Below are positions 1-6,625 of a stretch of DNA of 12,378 nucleotides, piece after piece (position 1 is the stretch's first letter; each line of letters starts with the position of its first letter). The notes under the pieces are model-generated. The model worked only from the letters and a program-made list of their open reading frames with translations, had not been told where the DNA came from and searched no databases. The position numbers and the translations under genes are program-made. The stretch is taken from positions 1 to 12,378 of the forward strand of contig JALOLI010000082.1 of NCBI GenBank assembly GCA_025456165.1, written 5' to 3'. The DNA is from Acidimicrobiia bacterium (GTDB lineage: Bacteria; Actinomycetota; Acidimicrobiia; UBA5794; UBA11373).

Positions 1-544
1 CTCCCAGCACCAGGGGCACCAGGCCTTCGGCGTCTTCCACTTCGAGCAGGGCGATGTCGGTGGCCGGGTCGCCGAAGATCACCCGGGCCGATCGCTCCCG
101 ACCGTCCTCGGCGTACACGCCGACCGTCTCGGCCCCGGAGATCACGTGGTAGTTGGTGAGGATGTGGCCCTGATCGTCGATGACGATGCCGGTGCCTTCG
201 CCCTCGGTCTGAACCTGGCGCATGAACATGTCCACGGTGAAGCCCGTCTCGGTCACCGAGACCACCCCGGGCCGCACCGCAGAGACCAATTCGGACACGT
301 CGTAGAGGACGACCCCGGTGAGCGGGGCGACCGCCGCAGCGCTCACCGCGTCGAGGAGGGTGGTGGTGGTCGCGGCCCCCCTGGTGGCCGGCGCCGCGGC
401 GTCGAATACCGAAGCGCCGCCGCACCCCGAGAGCGCCACGATCAGTCCGAGGGACAGGGCCACGAACGACGGACTGGGCGCAGCACCTGAGCCGGGCCGG
501 GGGAAGCGAGCGGAGCGGAGGGATCGGTCGGGGTGCTTTCGCAT
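1..544 (-). CDS. HtrA/PepD-like trypsin-family serine protease, lipoprotein (partial, 3' end outside window)
   Basis: Envelope serine protease of the HtrA/DegP/PepD type, expected to degrade or refold damaged exported proteins outside the membrane. Only the first 181 residues are present. Residues 27-41 form a hydrophobic signal ending in the lipobox LSGC (Cys41), so the mature protein is probably lipid-anchored, followed by an Ala/Thr-rich linker to about residue 75. The protease domain then begins: GEGTGIVIDDQGHILTNYHV (residues 114-133) carries catalytic His133, and DPATDIALLEV carries the likely catalytic Asp163. The Ser and any PDZ domain lie beyond the edge. The ATG at 544 is preceded by AGGAAGG at 6 bases, a good ribosome site. 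The gene follows the MprAB-like regulator/kinase pair in the same direction, the order known as mprA-mprB-pepD in Mycobacterium tuberculosis. A four-unit 11-bp repeat lies upstream. The family assignment is firm; equivalence to PepD is inferred from context. Confidence 0.88.
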   Translation of the reverse strand, partial: MRKHPDRSLRSARFPRPGSGAAPSPSFVALSLGLIVALSGCGGASVFDAAAPATRGAATTTTLLDAVSAAAVAPLTGVVLYDVSELVSAVRPGVVSVTETGFTVDMFMRQVQTEGEGTGIVIDDQGHILTNYHVISGAETVGVYAEDGRERSARVIFGDPATDIALLEVEDAEGLVPLVLG

Positions 545-584
545 GCGATGCCTTCCTTGCCGAAACACGGCCCCAGCGTCCCCC

Positions 585-628
585 GGCGCTGTGAGGCGCT
601 CATCAGCCGGGGATGAGAACGCGGTGAG
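585..628 (-). promoter_or_regulatory. Four tandem 11-bp repeats upstream of the HtrA-like protease
   Basis: Read on the minus strand from 628 to 585, four consecutive 11-bp units occur: CTCACCGCGTT, CTCATCCCCGG, CTGATGAGCGC, CTCACAGCGCC. Each starts with CTNA and the block ends 40 bases before the start codon at 544. The same arrangement precedes four other genes in this window. An 11-bp period is typical of OmpR-family tandem sites; assignment to the MprA-like regulator encoded at 2121-2798 is inference. Confidence 0.7.
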
Positions 629-711
629 AAGGGACCGACCGCAGCGGGCGGCGGGAAACCCACCGGGCTCCGGCGGGACCGGAAGGGCAGCCGGCGCCAC
701 CAGCCGATGGC

Positions 712-730
712 CCCCGCCTACGCGGCGGGG
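712..730 (-). terminator. Short GC hairpin at the end of the kinase gene
   Basis: CCCCGCC (712-718) can pair with GGCGGGG (724-730) around a 5-base loop, spanning the stop codon of the kinase gene. No T-run follows, so it may attenuate rather than end transcription, or be incidental in such GC-rich DNA. Confidence 0.25.
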
Positions 731-2124
731 AGGGCGCCTTCGACCGGCACCTCGAAACCCACTACCGCCCCGCCGCCTTCGGCATTCGCCGCGAAGGCCC
801 GTCCCCCGTGCTCCTCGGCGACCTGCAGCACGATGGCCAGGCCCAGCCCGGAGCCGGGGGTGGTGCGGGCGCCGACGGCGCGGTAGAAGCGCTCGAACAC
901 CCGGGGCAGATCGGCGGGCTCGATGCCCGCTCCGTGGTCTCGCACTTCCAGGCGGCCGCCGCGCAGCGACACCTCCACCGGCGTTCCCGCCGGCCCGAAT
1001 TTGCCGGCATTGTCCAGCAGGTTGGCCACGGCCCGGGTCAGGCGGCCGGGCTTCCCCGCCAGGACGGTTGCCTCGGCAGAGAGAAGCACCTCCCGGCCGC
1101 TGCGCCGGCGGAAGCGTTCCACCGACTCGACCACGATCTCGTCGAGGCGCACGGTCGCCTCCTCCTCGGGCGGGGCGTCGGCGGCCAGGTCCACCAGTTC
1201 CGCCACCAGCGCCGAGAGCTCCTCGAGTTCCTGGCGGGCGTCGCTGAGCAGTTCGGCACGGTCGGTCGCCGGCATGTCGCCCACCCGGGCGAGCACTTCG
1301 ATGTTGGTGCGCAAGGAGGTCAGCGGGGTGCGCAACTCGTGTCCGGCATCGGCCACCAGGCGGCGCTGCTGCGCCCGCGACGAGGCCAGGGCGGAAAGCA
1401 TCGTGTTGAACGAGGCTGCCAGGCGCCCGATCTCGTCGCGCCGGGTCACCTCGATGGGCACTTCGAGGTCCCGCGTGGCGGCCACGTGCTCGGCTGCCCG
1501 GGTCAGGACCGCTACCGGGCGCACGGCGCGGTGTGAAACGAACCAGGCCAGCACCGCCGCCAGCAGCACCGCGCTGCCCCCGATGAGGATCAGTCGGGTG
1601 CGCAAGCCGCCCAGGAACGCGTCGGTCTCGGTCAGGTCGCGTGCCATCTGCAAGGCCACGACGACAGTCTGGGACGTCCCCTGGTCGGGGGAGACCATCT
1701 GCACGAACCCCGCCCGGGTGGTCAGCATGCGGTAGTGGACCCCGCCCACCTGCACGTCTCGCAGCAGGGTCTCCCCGTTGCCGGCGGCGATCGCCAGGTC
1801 CTCCGCCTCCACCGGTAGAACGACGCCGCCGCTGAAGGGGGCGAGCACCGCCCCCGACGCGTCCACGAACTGCATGATCAGATCGGGGCGCAGCCCCACG
1901 CCGCCGTCGGGGAAGGCCTGAGGAAAAGCGGGCAGGGTGCCGGCCGACACGATGATCCCTTGACCCCCGGGCCCCTCCTCCGGCATCGCCCGGCCCAGCA
2001 GCGCCTCGTCGATCTCGGCGCGCGCCTCGTGCTCGGCGGAGGCATAGGCAGCCCACGAGACGGCGGCCACCGCCACCGCCACCGCCAGGGCGAGGAAGAG
2101 GGTCACGCGCAGGCGGAGGCTCAC
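718..2124 (-). CDS. mprB: Sensor histidine kinase, MprB-like
   Basis: Membrane sensor kinase of 468 residues that would phosphorylate the regulator encoded just upstream. Visible in order: transmembrane segment 1 (residues 7-28), an extracytoplasmic sensor region (about 29-173), transmembrane segment 2 (about 176-196), HAMP (about 197-250), a HisKA dimerisation domain with phospho-acceptor His262 in [16 protein letters not shown], and an HATPase domain with N-box NLLDN (368-372), DHGAGI (396-401), ERFYR (411-415) and GSGLGL (424-429). The start is GTG at 2124, which overlaps the regulator stop by 4 bases (GTGA), so the pair is translationally coupled. The HisKA sequence and the adjoining HtrA-type protease match the mycobacterial MprB setting, where the kinase senses envelope stress. 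The open frame extends further upstream, but that part is the shadow of the regulator gene. The symbol is by similarity and synteny, not proven orthology. Confidence 0.92.
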   Translation of the reverse strand: MSLRLRVTLFLALAVAVAVAAVSWAAYASAEHEARAEIDEALLGRAMPEEGPGGQGIIVSAGTLPAFPQAFPDGGVGLRPDLIMQFVDASGAVLAPFSGGVVLPVEAEDLAIAAGNGETLLRDVQVGGVHYRMLTTRAGFVQMVSPDQGTSQTVVVALQMARDLTETDAFLGGLRTRLILIGGSAVLLAAVLAWFVSHRAVRPVAVLTRAAEHVAATRDLEVPIEVTRRDEIGRLAASFNTMLSALASSRAQQRRLVADAGHELRTPLTSLRTNIEVLARVGDMPATDRAELLSDARQELEELSALVAELVDLAADAPPEEEATVRLDEIVVESVERFRRRSGREVLLSAEATVLAGKPGRLTRAVANLLDNAGKFGPAGTPVEVSLRGGRLEVRDHGAGIEPADLPRVFERFYRAVGARTTPGSGLGLAIVLQVAEEHGGRAFAANAEGGGAVVGFEVPVEGALPAA

Positions 2125-2798
2125 GGCCGCACCACGTAGCCGATGCCGCGCACGGTGTGGATCAGGCGCGGCTCGCCGCCGGCTTCGGTCTTGCGCCGCA
2201 GGTAGCCGACATAGACATCCAGGGAGTTGCTCGTGGTCTCGAAGTCGTAGTCCCAGATGCGCTCGTAGATGAGGTGGCGGGGCAGCACGATGCCGGCGTT
2301 GACCATGAGCAGTTCGAGCAGGTCGAACTCGGTGCGGGTCAACTCGACCTCCCGTTCGCCCCGGTTGACCCGCCGAGCCGCGGGGCGCAGTTCCAGGTCG
2401 GCCACCCGCAGCACCTCCTCGCCCGAGGAGAACCCGGTGCGCCGCAGCAGGGCCCGCAGCCGCGCCAGCAACTCCTCCAGGGCGAAGGGCTTCACCAGGT
2501 AATCGTCGGCGCCGGCATCGAGGCCGGCCACCCGGTCGGACAGCTCGTGGCGGGCCGTCAGCATCAGCACCGGGGTGCGATCGCCGGTGGCGCGCATCAG
2601 GCGGCACACGCTCAAGCCGTCGAGGCGGGGCATCATGATGTCGAGGATCAGCACATCGGGCTTGTCGGCCTCCAGGGCACGACGCGCCTCCTCGCCGTCG
2701 CCGGCGGTGGCCACGCTGTAGCCCTCGAGGCGCAGCGCCCGCTCCACGGAGCGGCGCACCTGTTCGTCGTCTTCGGCGATGAGGACCCGGCGGCTCAT
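2121..2798 (-). CDS. mprA: OmpR-family response regulator, MprA-like
   Basis: DNA-binding response regulator of 225 residues. The receiver domain (1-120) has acidic residues Glu9/Asp10/Asp11, phospho-acceptor Asp53 in [13 protein letters not shown], Thr81 and Lys103 (LVKPF). The C-terminal winged helix (about 126-225) contains [13 protein letters not shown], the recognition-helix region [14 protein letters not shown], and the closing wing [13 protein letters not shown]. Length and domain order are exactly those of the OmpR/PhoB family. Upstream of the ATG at 2798 only a weak GGGA is seen. It is transcribed divergently from the lipoprotein gene at 2953, across a region holding two oppositely oriented sets of 11-bp repeats, so autoregulation is likely. 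With the kinase (4-base overlap) and protease downstream, the arrangement equals mprA-mprB-pepD. The symbol is by similarity and synteny. Confidence 0.93.
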   Translation of the reverse strand: MSRRVLIAEDDEQVRRSVERALRLEGYSVATAGDGEEARRALEADKPDVLILDIMMPRLDGLSVCRLMRATGDRTPVLMLTARHELSDRVAGLDAGADDYLVKPFALEELLARLRALLRRTGFSSGEEVLRVADLELRPAARRVNRGEREVELTRTEFDLLELLMVNAGIVLPRHLIYERIWDYDFETTSNSLDVYVGYLRRKTEAGGEPRLIHTVRGIGYVVRP

Positions 2799-2815
2799 GG
2801 TCCCAACCGTACCGC

Positions 2816-2859
2816 ACCCTGATGAAGCAGCGGTGAGAGGATCATGAGAGACTTATGAG
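2816..2859 (-). promoter_or_regulatory. Four tandem 11-bp repeats upstream of the response regulator gene
   Basis: On the minus strand from 2859: CTCATAAGTCT, CTCATGATCCT, CTCACCGCTGC, TTCATCAGGGT, consecutive and exactly 11 bp each. The block ends 17 bases before the regulator start at 2798. This is the most regular of the five blocks (three CTCA and one TTCA) and is the expected place for autoregulation by an OmpR-family protein. Binding is inferred. Confidence 0.75.
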
Positions 2860-2867
2860 GCGCGAAT

Positions 2868-2911
2868 CTCACCGCGCCCTTAGCGCTCCTTCAGGCCGCA
2901 TTCATTCGCCG
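2868..2911 (+). promoter_or_regulatory. Four tandem 11-bp repeats upstream of lipoprotein 1
   Basis: On the plus strand from 2868: CTCACCGCGCC, CTTAGCGCTCC, TTCAGGCCGCA, TTCATTCGCCG. It begins only 8 bases from the oppositely oriented block for the regulator, giving a mirror-image control region that faces both divergent genes. It ends 41 bases before the ATG at 2953. Confidence 0.68.
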
Positions 2912-2952
2912 GTGCCAACCTGCCATCATCCGATCAGAAAGGGCCTGTGACG

Positions 2953-3636
2953 ATGTGGCGACGATGGCTGATCCTGGTGGCGGCGCTCGGCCTGCTCCTG
3001 GCCGCCTGCGGCGGCGAGGCGGGAACCGAGGGCATCGCCTCTCTGGAAGACGAGACGGCCGAGGGGTCTACCACCACGGCGCTCGCCGCCTCGACCGATC
3101 CCGAGCAGGCCATGCTCGACTTCACCCAATGCATGCGGGACCACGGGGTGGACATGCCCGACCCGCAGATGGGGCCCGGCGGCGGATCCTTCGGCTTCAC
3201 CATCCAGGGGGAGGCCGGTGAGGCCCCCGCCGACGGCGAGATGCAGCAGATGCAGGAGGCCAGTGAAGCCTGCAACCACCTGCTCGAGGGGATGGTGCAG
3301 GAGTTCGAGATGCCGGACATGTCCGAGATGCAGGACCAGATGCTGGCCTTCTCCCAGTGCATGCGGGACCACGGCATCGACTACCCCGATCCGGAGTTCA
3401 CCGAGGATGGCGGCATCACCATGAGCATCGGCCCCGGCGATGAGGGTGGGATCGACCCCAGCGACCCCGGCTTCCAGGAAGCCCAGGAGGCCTGCCAGGA
3501 GATCTTCGGCGGCGGGTTCGGCGGCCCCCTGATCATCGGCTCGACCGATGCGCCCGGCGTGGGCGGCGAGGGCGAGGGTGGCATGGTGATCATCGGCGGC
3601 GGCGGCGCCGTGCCCGCCCCGGGGGGCGACGAGTAG
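2953..3636 (+). CDS. Met-rich lipoprotein with duplicated Cys-Met-Arg-Asp-His-Gly motif (paralog 1)
   Basis: Predicted exported lipoprotein of 227 residues, function unknown. A signal sequence with lipobox LAAC (Cys19) is followed by a Thr/Ala linker. Two repeats follow with a period of about 76 residues. The first has MLDFTQCMRDHGVDMPDP (Cys60) and a partner Cys107 in SEACNHLLEG. The second has MLAFSQCMRDHGIDYPDPEF (Cys136) and Cys181 in QEACQEIFGGG. Each repeat therefore holds one Cys pair 45-47 residues apart, suited to a disulfide or a metal site. Residues 120-130 have closely spaced Met (120, 123, 126, 130). The C-terminus is Gly-rich. ATG at 2953 is preferred over GTG at 2947 because AGAAAGGG ends 9 bases upstream of the ATG but only 3 before the GTG. 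I recall similar proteins beside adaptor/ABC genes in actinobacteria, but no function is known to me. Confidence 0.85.
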   Translation: MWRRWLILVAALGLLLAACGGEAGTEGIASLEDETAEGSTTTALAASTDPEQAMLDFTQCMRDHGVDMPDPQMGPGGGSFGFTIQGEAGEAPADGEMQQMQEASEACNHLLEGMVQEFEMPDMSEMQDQMLAFSQCMRDHGIDYPDPEFTEDGGITMSIGPGDEGGIDPSDPGFQEAQEACQEIFGGGFGGPLIIGSTDAPGVGGEGEGGMVIIGGGGAVPAPGGDE

Positions 3637-3648
3637 CCGCTTGCGGCT
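3635..3648 (+). terminator. Small hairpin overlapping the stop codon of lipoprotein 1
   Basis: AGCCGC (3635-3640) pairs with GCGGCT (3643-3648) with only TT between, followed by a pyrimidine-rich stretch that is also the first 11-bp repeat of the next promoter. It could partly terminate transcription before the second lipoprotein's own promoter. There is no true T-run. Confidence 0.3.
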
Positions 3649-3692
3649 CTCATCCCCTTCTTAACCCGGGCTAACGGCCGACTGACACCCGG
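3649..3692 (+). promoter_or_regulatory. Four tandem 11-bp repeats upstream of lipoprotein 2
   Basis: On the plus strand from 3649: CTCATCCCCTT, CTTAACCCGGG, CTAACGGCCGA, CTGACACCCGG. The third base varies in each unit while C, T and A stay fixed. The block ends 19 bases before the ATG at 3712 and fills most of the gap between the two lipoprotein genes, so the second copy and the genes after it probably have their own regulated promoter. Confidence 0.68.
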
Positions 3693-3711
3693 GTGCGAAG
3701 CTGGGAGCACC

Positions 3712-4425
3712 ATGACCCCAACGCCCCACAACCTGCGCCCCCTCCGCCTCTCCGCTCTGGCCGCCGCCGTGGTACTGCTGCTGGCCGGTTGTGGAGGATC
3801 GGGGTCCCCCGAAGGCATCGCCTCGCTGGAGGGCAACGACGGCGAGACCACCACCACCACCGGGACCACCGTGGATCAGGAGCAGGCGATGCTCGACTTC
3901 GCCCAGTGCATGCGCGACCACGGGGTGGACATGGAGGATCCCGCCGCGGACGGGAACGGAAGCTTCCAGATGATGCGCCCCTCCGGCGGCGGGGAAGGCG
4001 GGGAGTTCGAACCCGGCGATCGCGAGGCGATGCAGACGGCCCGGGAGGCCTGCTCCCAGTACCTCGAGGGCATCGCCCAGAGCTTCGAGCGCCCGGACAT
4101 GACCGAGATGCAGGACCTGATGCTGCAGTACGCCGCCTGCATGCGAGAGAACGGGGTCGACATGCCCGACCCGGACTTCTCGGACACGGGAGAGTCGGGG
4201 GGCCAGGGGCCGGGCTCCCGCCTCGGCTTCGACACCGGGGACTACGACAAGGACGACCCCGTCTTCCAGGCGGCCAACGAGGCCTGCCAGGAGGTCTTCG
4301 GGGCCGACGGCATGCCCGGGATGATGGGCGGGGGGCCCGGCGGGGGCATGCCCCCCGGCGGCGGCACCGGCCCAAACGGAGAGGCCCCGCCCGAAGGCGG
4401 CACCCCGCCCGAAACCGACAACTGA
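3712..4425 (+). CDS. Met-rich lipoprotein with duplicated Cys-Met-Arg motif (paralog 2)
   Basis: Predicted exported lipoprotein of 237 residues, clearly paralogous to its upstream neighbour. The signal sequence ends in lipobox LAGC (Cys27). GIASLEGNDGETTTTTGTT corresponds to the linker of copy 1. Repeat one has MLDFAQCMRDHGVDMEDP (Cys66) and Cys114 in REACSQYLEG. Repeat two has MLQYAACMRENGVDMPDPDF (Cys143) and Cys192 in NEACQEVFG. Within-repeat Cys spacing is 48-49 residues and the repeat period is 77. The tail (199-237) is rich in Gly, Pro and Met. GGGAG lies just before the ATG. The adaptor gene follows after 33 bases, so this gene probably begins the adaptor/ABC transcript. No function can be named; roles such as an extracytoplasmic metal or redox binder, or a partner of the efflux adaptor, are guesses from Cys/Met/His content and context. 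Confidence 0.85.
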   Translation: MTPTPHNLRPLRLSALAAAVVLLLAGCGGSGSPEGIASLEGNDGETTTTTGTTVDQEQAMLDFAQCMRDHGVDMEDPAADGNGSFQMMRPSGGGEGGEFEPGDREAMQTAREACSQYLEGIAQSFERPDMTEMQDLMLQYAACMRENGVDMPDPDFSDTGESGGQGPGSRLGFDTGDYDKDDPVFQAANEACQEVFGADGMPGMMGGGPGGGMPPGGGTGPNGEAPPEGGTPPETDN

Positions 4426-4458
4426 GTTCTGAGCCGATCAAGACCGAGGAGACGAGCG

Positions 4459-5991
4459 ATGCAAGCAGGGACGGGCCCCGCGGGGGCGGACGGCGCCGGG
4501 GGCCTTCACAGCAGGAGCCTGAAGGGATGGGTGATCACCGGGTTGGTCCTCGCCCTCATTGCCGGCGGCGGGGTGGCCTGGTGGCTCCTCGGCTCCGGCG
4601 ATGGGGAGGCCTCGGCGACGACGGCGACGACCGCGCTCGCCGAGGTGGTCCTCACCGACATGGAGCAGGTGGAGACCCTCGACGGCACTCTCGGCTTCGA
4701 AGAGGGGGATCCGATCGGCTCGGGCATGGCCGGCACGCTGACCTGGGTGACCCCGGCGGGGACCGTCGTCTCCGAGGGAGACGTCCTCTACCGGGTAGAG
4801 GGCAAGCCGGTGGTCCTGCTCCAGGGTGACCTGCCCACCTGGCAGTCGATGGGCCTGGAGGAAGTCCCGCTCGCCGTCAAGGCCATGGGCACGATCACCT
4901 GGCTCCCCGAAGTGGGCACCACCCTGCAGCAAGGTGACGCGGTGGCGAAGGTGGACGAGGTGCCCGTGATCCTCCTCTATGGGGACCTGCCCGCCTACCG
5001 CAGCCTGGCTTACGGGTCGGAGGGTGCCGACGTCACCCAGTTGGAGACGGCCCTGGTGGCCCTGGGTTACGACCCCGACGGCGAGGTGACCGCCGACGAG
5101 GAGTTCGACTGGGACACCAAGCAGATGGTGCTGGACTGGCAGGAGGCGGTGGGCCTCGACGAAGACGGCCGGGTGGACCAGGGCGACATTGTCATCGTCC
5201 CCGGCCCGGTCACCGTGGGCACCCTGACCGCCACCGTGGGCGACTCCGTGCAAGGGACCACCCGCATCGGCACCGCCCGCGGCGACTCCGGGGGCAGCGA
5301 AGGGGCCGACGTCGAGCAGTTGGAGGCCGCCCTGAGCCGCCTCGGCTTCGACCCGGGGACCGTCGACGGCGTCTACACCACCGAGACCCAGGCGGCCGTC
5401 CTCGCCTGGCAGGCCGCGGTGGGGGCCGACACCGACGGCGTCGTGGACCTGGGCGAGGTGGTCTTCCGCCCCGGGACCGTGCGCATCTCCGAGAACACCC
5501 TGTCCGTCGGCGACAACGTGGCCGGCGGGGCGCCGGTCCTGGGCGCCTCTTCGGACCAGGTGCAAGTCACCGTGGCCCTCCCCGCCGACCAGCAGGACCT
5601 CCTCGCGGTCGACGACCGGGTCATCGTGGTTCTCCCCGACGGCACCGACGCCGGCGGGACCGTCACCTTCGTGGACTCCGTGGCCACCCGCAATTCCCAG
5701 TCCATGGAGGTCACCTTCAAGGTGATCGTCATCCTCGACGATGTGACCGTGGCCGCCGGCCTGGACCAGGCCCCGGTGGACATCGAGGTGGTCACCGACT
5801 CCCGAGTCGGGGTAATGGCCGTCCCGGTGACCGCCCTGCTCGCCCTGGCCGAGGGAGGGTATGCCGTCGAAGTCGACGACGGCAGCGGGAACACCCGCCT
5901 GGTCGCCGTCGACCCCGGGATGTACGCCGACAACCTCGTCGAGATCACCGCTTCGGGCCTGCAACCCGGAGACCTGGTGGTGGTCCCGTGA
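4459..5991 (+). CDS. Efflux periplasmic-adaptor-like protein with two peptidoglycan-binding domains
   Basis: Membrane-anchored adaptor of 510 residues expected to link the ABC permease encoded downstream to the cell wall or to export. A short cytoplasmic N-terminus is followed by one transmembrane segment (23-45) and an Ala/Thr linker. Two similar hairpin modules follow (about 92-130 and 144-181; GTLTW...VVLLQGDLPTW and GTITW...VILLYGDLPAY). Next are two PG_binding_1-type domains (about 186-245 and 279-335; SEGADVTQLETALVALGY and SEGADVEQLEAALSRLGF). The C-terminal beta region (about 365-510) resembles membrane-fusion (HlyD/MacA-like) proteins. GAGGAG lies 7 bases before the ATG. The stop overlaps the ATPase GTG start by 4 bases. 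Both the hairpin module and the PG domain are internally duplicated, which I believe is longer than the usual single-copy form. The family is confident; the exported substrate is unknown. Confidence 0.85.
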   Translation: MQAGTGPAGADGAGGLHSRSLKGWVITGLVLALIAGGGVAWWLLGSGDGEASATTATTALAEVVLTDMEQVETLDGTLGFEEGDPIGSGMAGTLTWVTPAGTVVSEGDVLYRVEGKPVVLLQGDLPTWQSMGLEEVPLAVKAMGTITWLPEVGTTLQQGDAVAKVDEVPVILLYGDLPAYRSLAYGSEGADVTQLETALVALGYDPDGEVTADEEFDWDTKQMVLDWQEAVGLDEDGRVDQGDIVIVPGPVTVGTLTATVGDSVQGTTRIGTARGDSGGSEGADVEQLEAALSRLGFDPGTVDGVYTTETQAAVLAWQAAVGADTDGVVDLGEVVFRPGTVRISENTLSVGDNVAGGAPVLGASSDQVQVTVALPADQQDLLAVDDRVIVVLPDGTDAGGTVTFVDSVATRNSQSMEVTFKVIVILDDVTVAAGLDQAPVDIEVVTDSRVGVMAVPVTALLALAEGGYAVEVDDGSGNTRLVAVDPGMYADNLVEITASGLQPGDLVVVP

Positions 5992-6625
5992 GCCCCGTCC
6001 TCGAGATGAAAGGGGTGACCCGGCTGTACCCGGGCACCCCTCCCGTCCCAGCCCTGCGCATCATGGGAACGCTCGACCGGCCCACCGGCGGCACGGTCGA
6101 GGTGAGCGGCTTCGAAGTGGGGAGGATGTCCGACCGGCAGTTGTCGGCCCTCAGGGCGCAGCGGATCGGCTTCGTCTTCCAGCAGTTCCACTTGCTCGAT
6201 GCCGAAACCGCCCTCGACAACGTGGCCGACGGCCTGCTCTACACCGGGAGGCCGGCGGCCGAGCGGAGGCGCCTGGCCGCCGAGACCCTGGGCGCCTGGC
6301 CGCCGAGACCCTGGACCGGGTGGGCCTGGGCCACCGCATGCAACAGCACGCCAGCAAGTTGTCGGGCGGCGAGCGCCAGCGGGTGGCGGTGGCCCGCGCC
6401 GTGGTCGGCCGCCCGGCCCTGGTGCTGGCCGACGAGCCCACCGGCAACCTCGACTCCAAGTCCAGCGAGTCGATCGTGGGACTGCTCGAGGAACTGAACG
6501 CCGAGGGCATCACCATGGTGGTGATCACCCACAACCCGGAGATCGCCGCCCGGTTCCCCCGCCGGGTGGCCCTGCGCGACGGTGTGGTCGAATCCGACGA
6601 GACCCGGGTGGAGGTGGCGCCGTGA
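5988..6625 (+). pseudogene. MacB/LolD-like ABC transporter ATPase, broken (Walker A missing and 23-bp duplication frameshift)
   Basis: ATP-binding subunit of a MacB/LolD-type ABC exporter, apparently inactive as sequenced. The GTG at 5988 overlaps the adaptor stop. The N-terminus (VLEMKGVTRLYPGTPPVPALR) joins at about 6060 directly to IMGTLDRPTGG. The family normally has about 28 residues there, including the P-loop GxxGxGKST, so Walker A has been lost in frame. The Q-loop VFQQFHLL follows. At 6268-6313 an exact 23-bp tandem duplication shifts the frame. The remainder is readable only in the other frame: signature LSGGERQR (6359-6382), Walker B LVLADEPTGNLDS (from 6419), H-loop VITHN, ending at 6625. 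Removing one copy of the repeat gives 204 codons in one frame. The permease GTG overlaps the stop by 4 bases. Either a decaying gene or an assembly fault; the sequence alone cannot decide. Confidence 0.85.
6268..6313 (+). repeat. 23-bp exact tandem duplication in the ABC ATPase gene
   Basis: Positions 6268-6290 are repeated exactly at 6291-6313 (unit begins GGCGCCTGGCC and ends GAGACCCTG). As 23 is not a multiple of three, the reading frame shifts. With one copy removed, AAETL runs directly into DRVGLGHRMQQHASKLSGG as expected for the family. Confidence 0.95.

Noticed and set aside
318..1247. Plus-strand open frame of about 309 codons across the protease and kinase genes
   Set aside because: Arg/Pro/Ala-rich composition typical of antisense GC-rich frames; it runs opposite to two genes with clear conserved motifs.
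2125..2817. Upstream extension of the kinase frame to 2817
   Set aside because: This part is an Arg/Pro/Gly-rich shadow of the response regulator gene. The kinase proper starts at GTG 2124 with a 4-base overlap and an immediate membrane helix.
4438..5964. Long antisense open frame (508 codons) opposite the adaptor gene
   Set aside because: It mirrors the adaptor codons in GC-rich DNA, is dominated by Gly/His/Asp/Val repeats without domain motifs, and has no ribosome site. The plus-strand protein has clear domains and overlaps neighbours correctly.
4459..5991. Adaptor as a cell-wall hydrolase because of its peptidoglycan-binding domains
   Set aside because: No hydrolase domain is visible; the membrane anchor, hairpin modules, adaptor-like C-terminus and operon with ABC genes favour an efflux adaptor.
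6268..6313. Programmed ribosomal frameshift in the ATPase gene
   Set aside because: The frame change is fully explained by an exact 23-bp duplication; no slippery heptamer with downstream structure is needed, and the P-loop is missing anyway.
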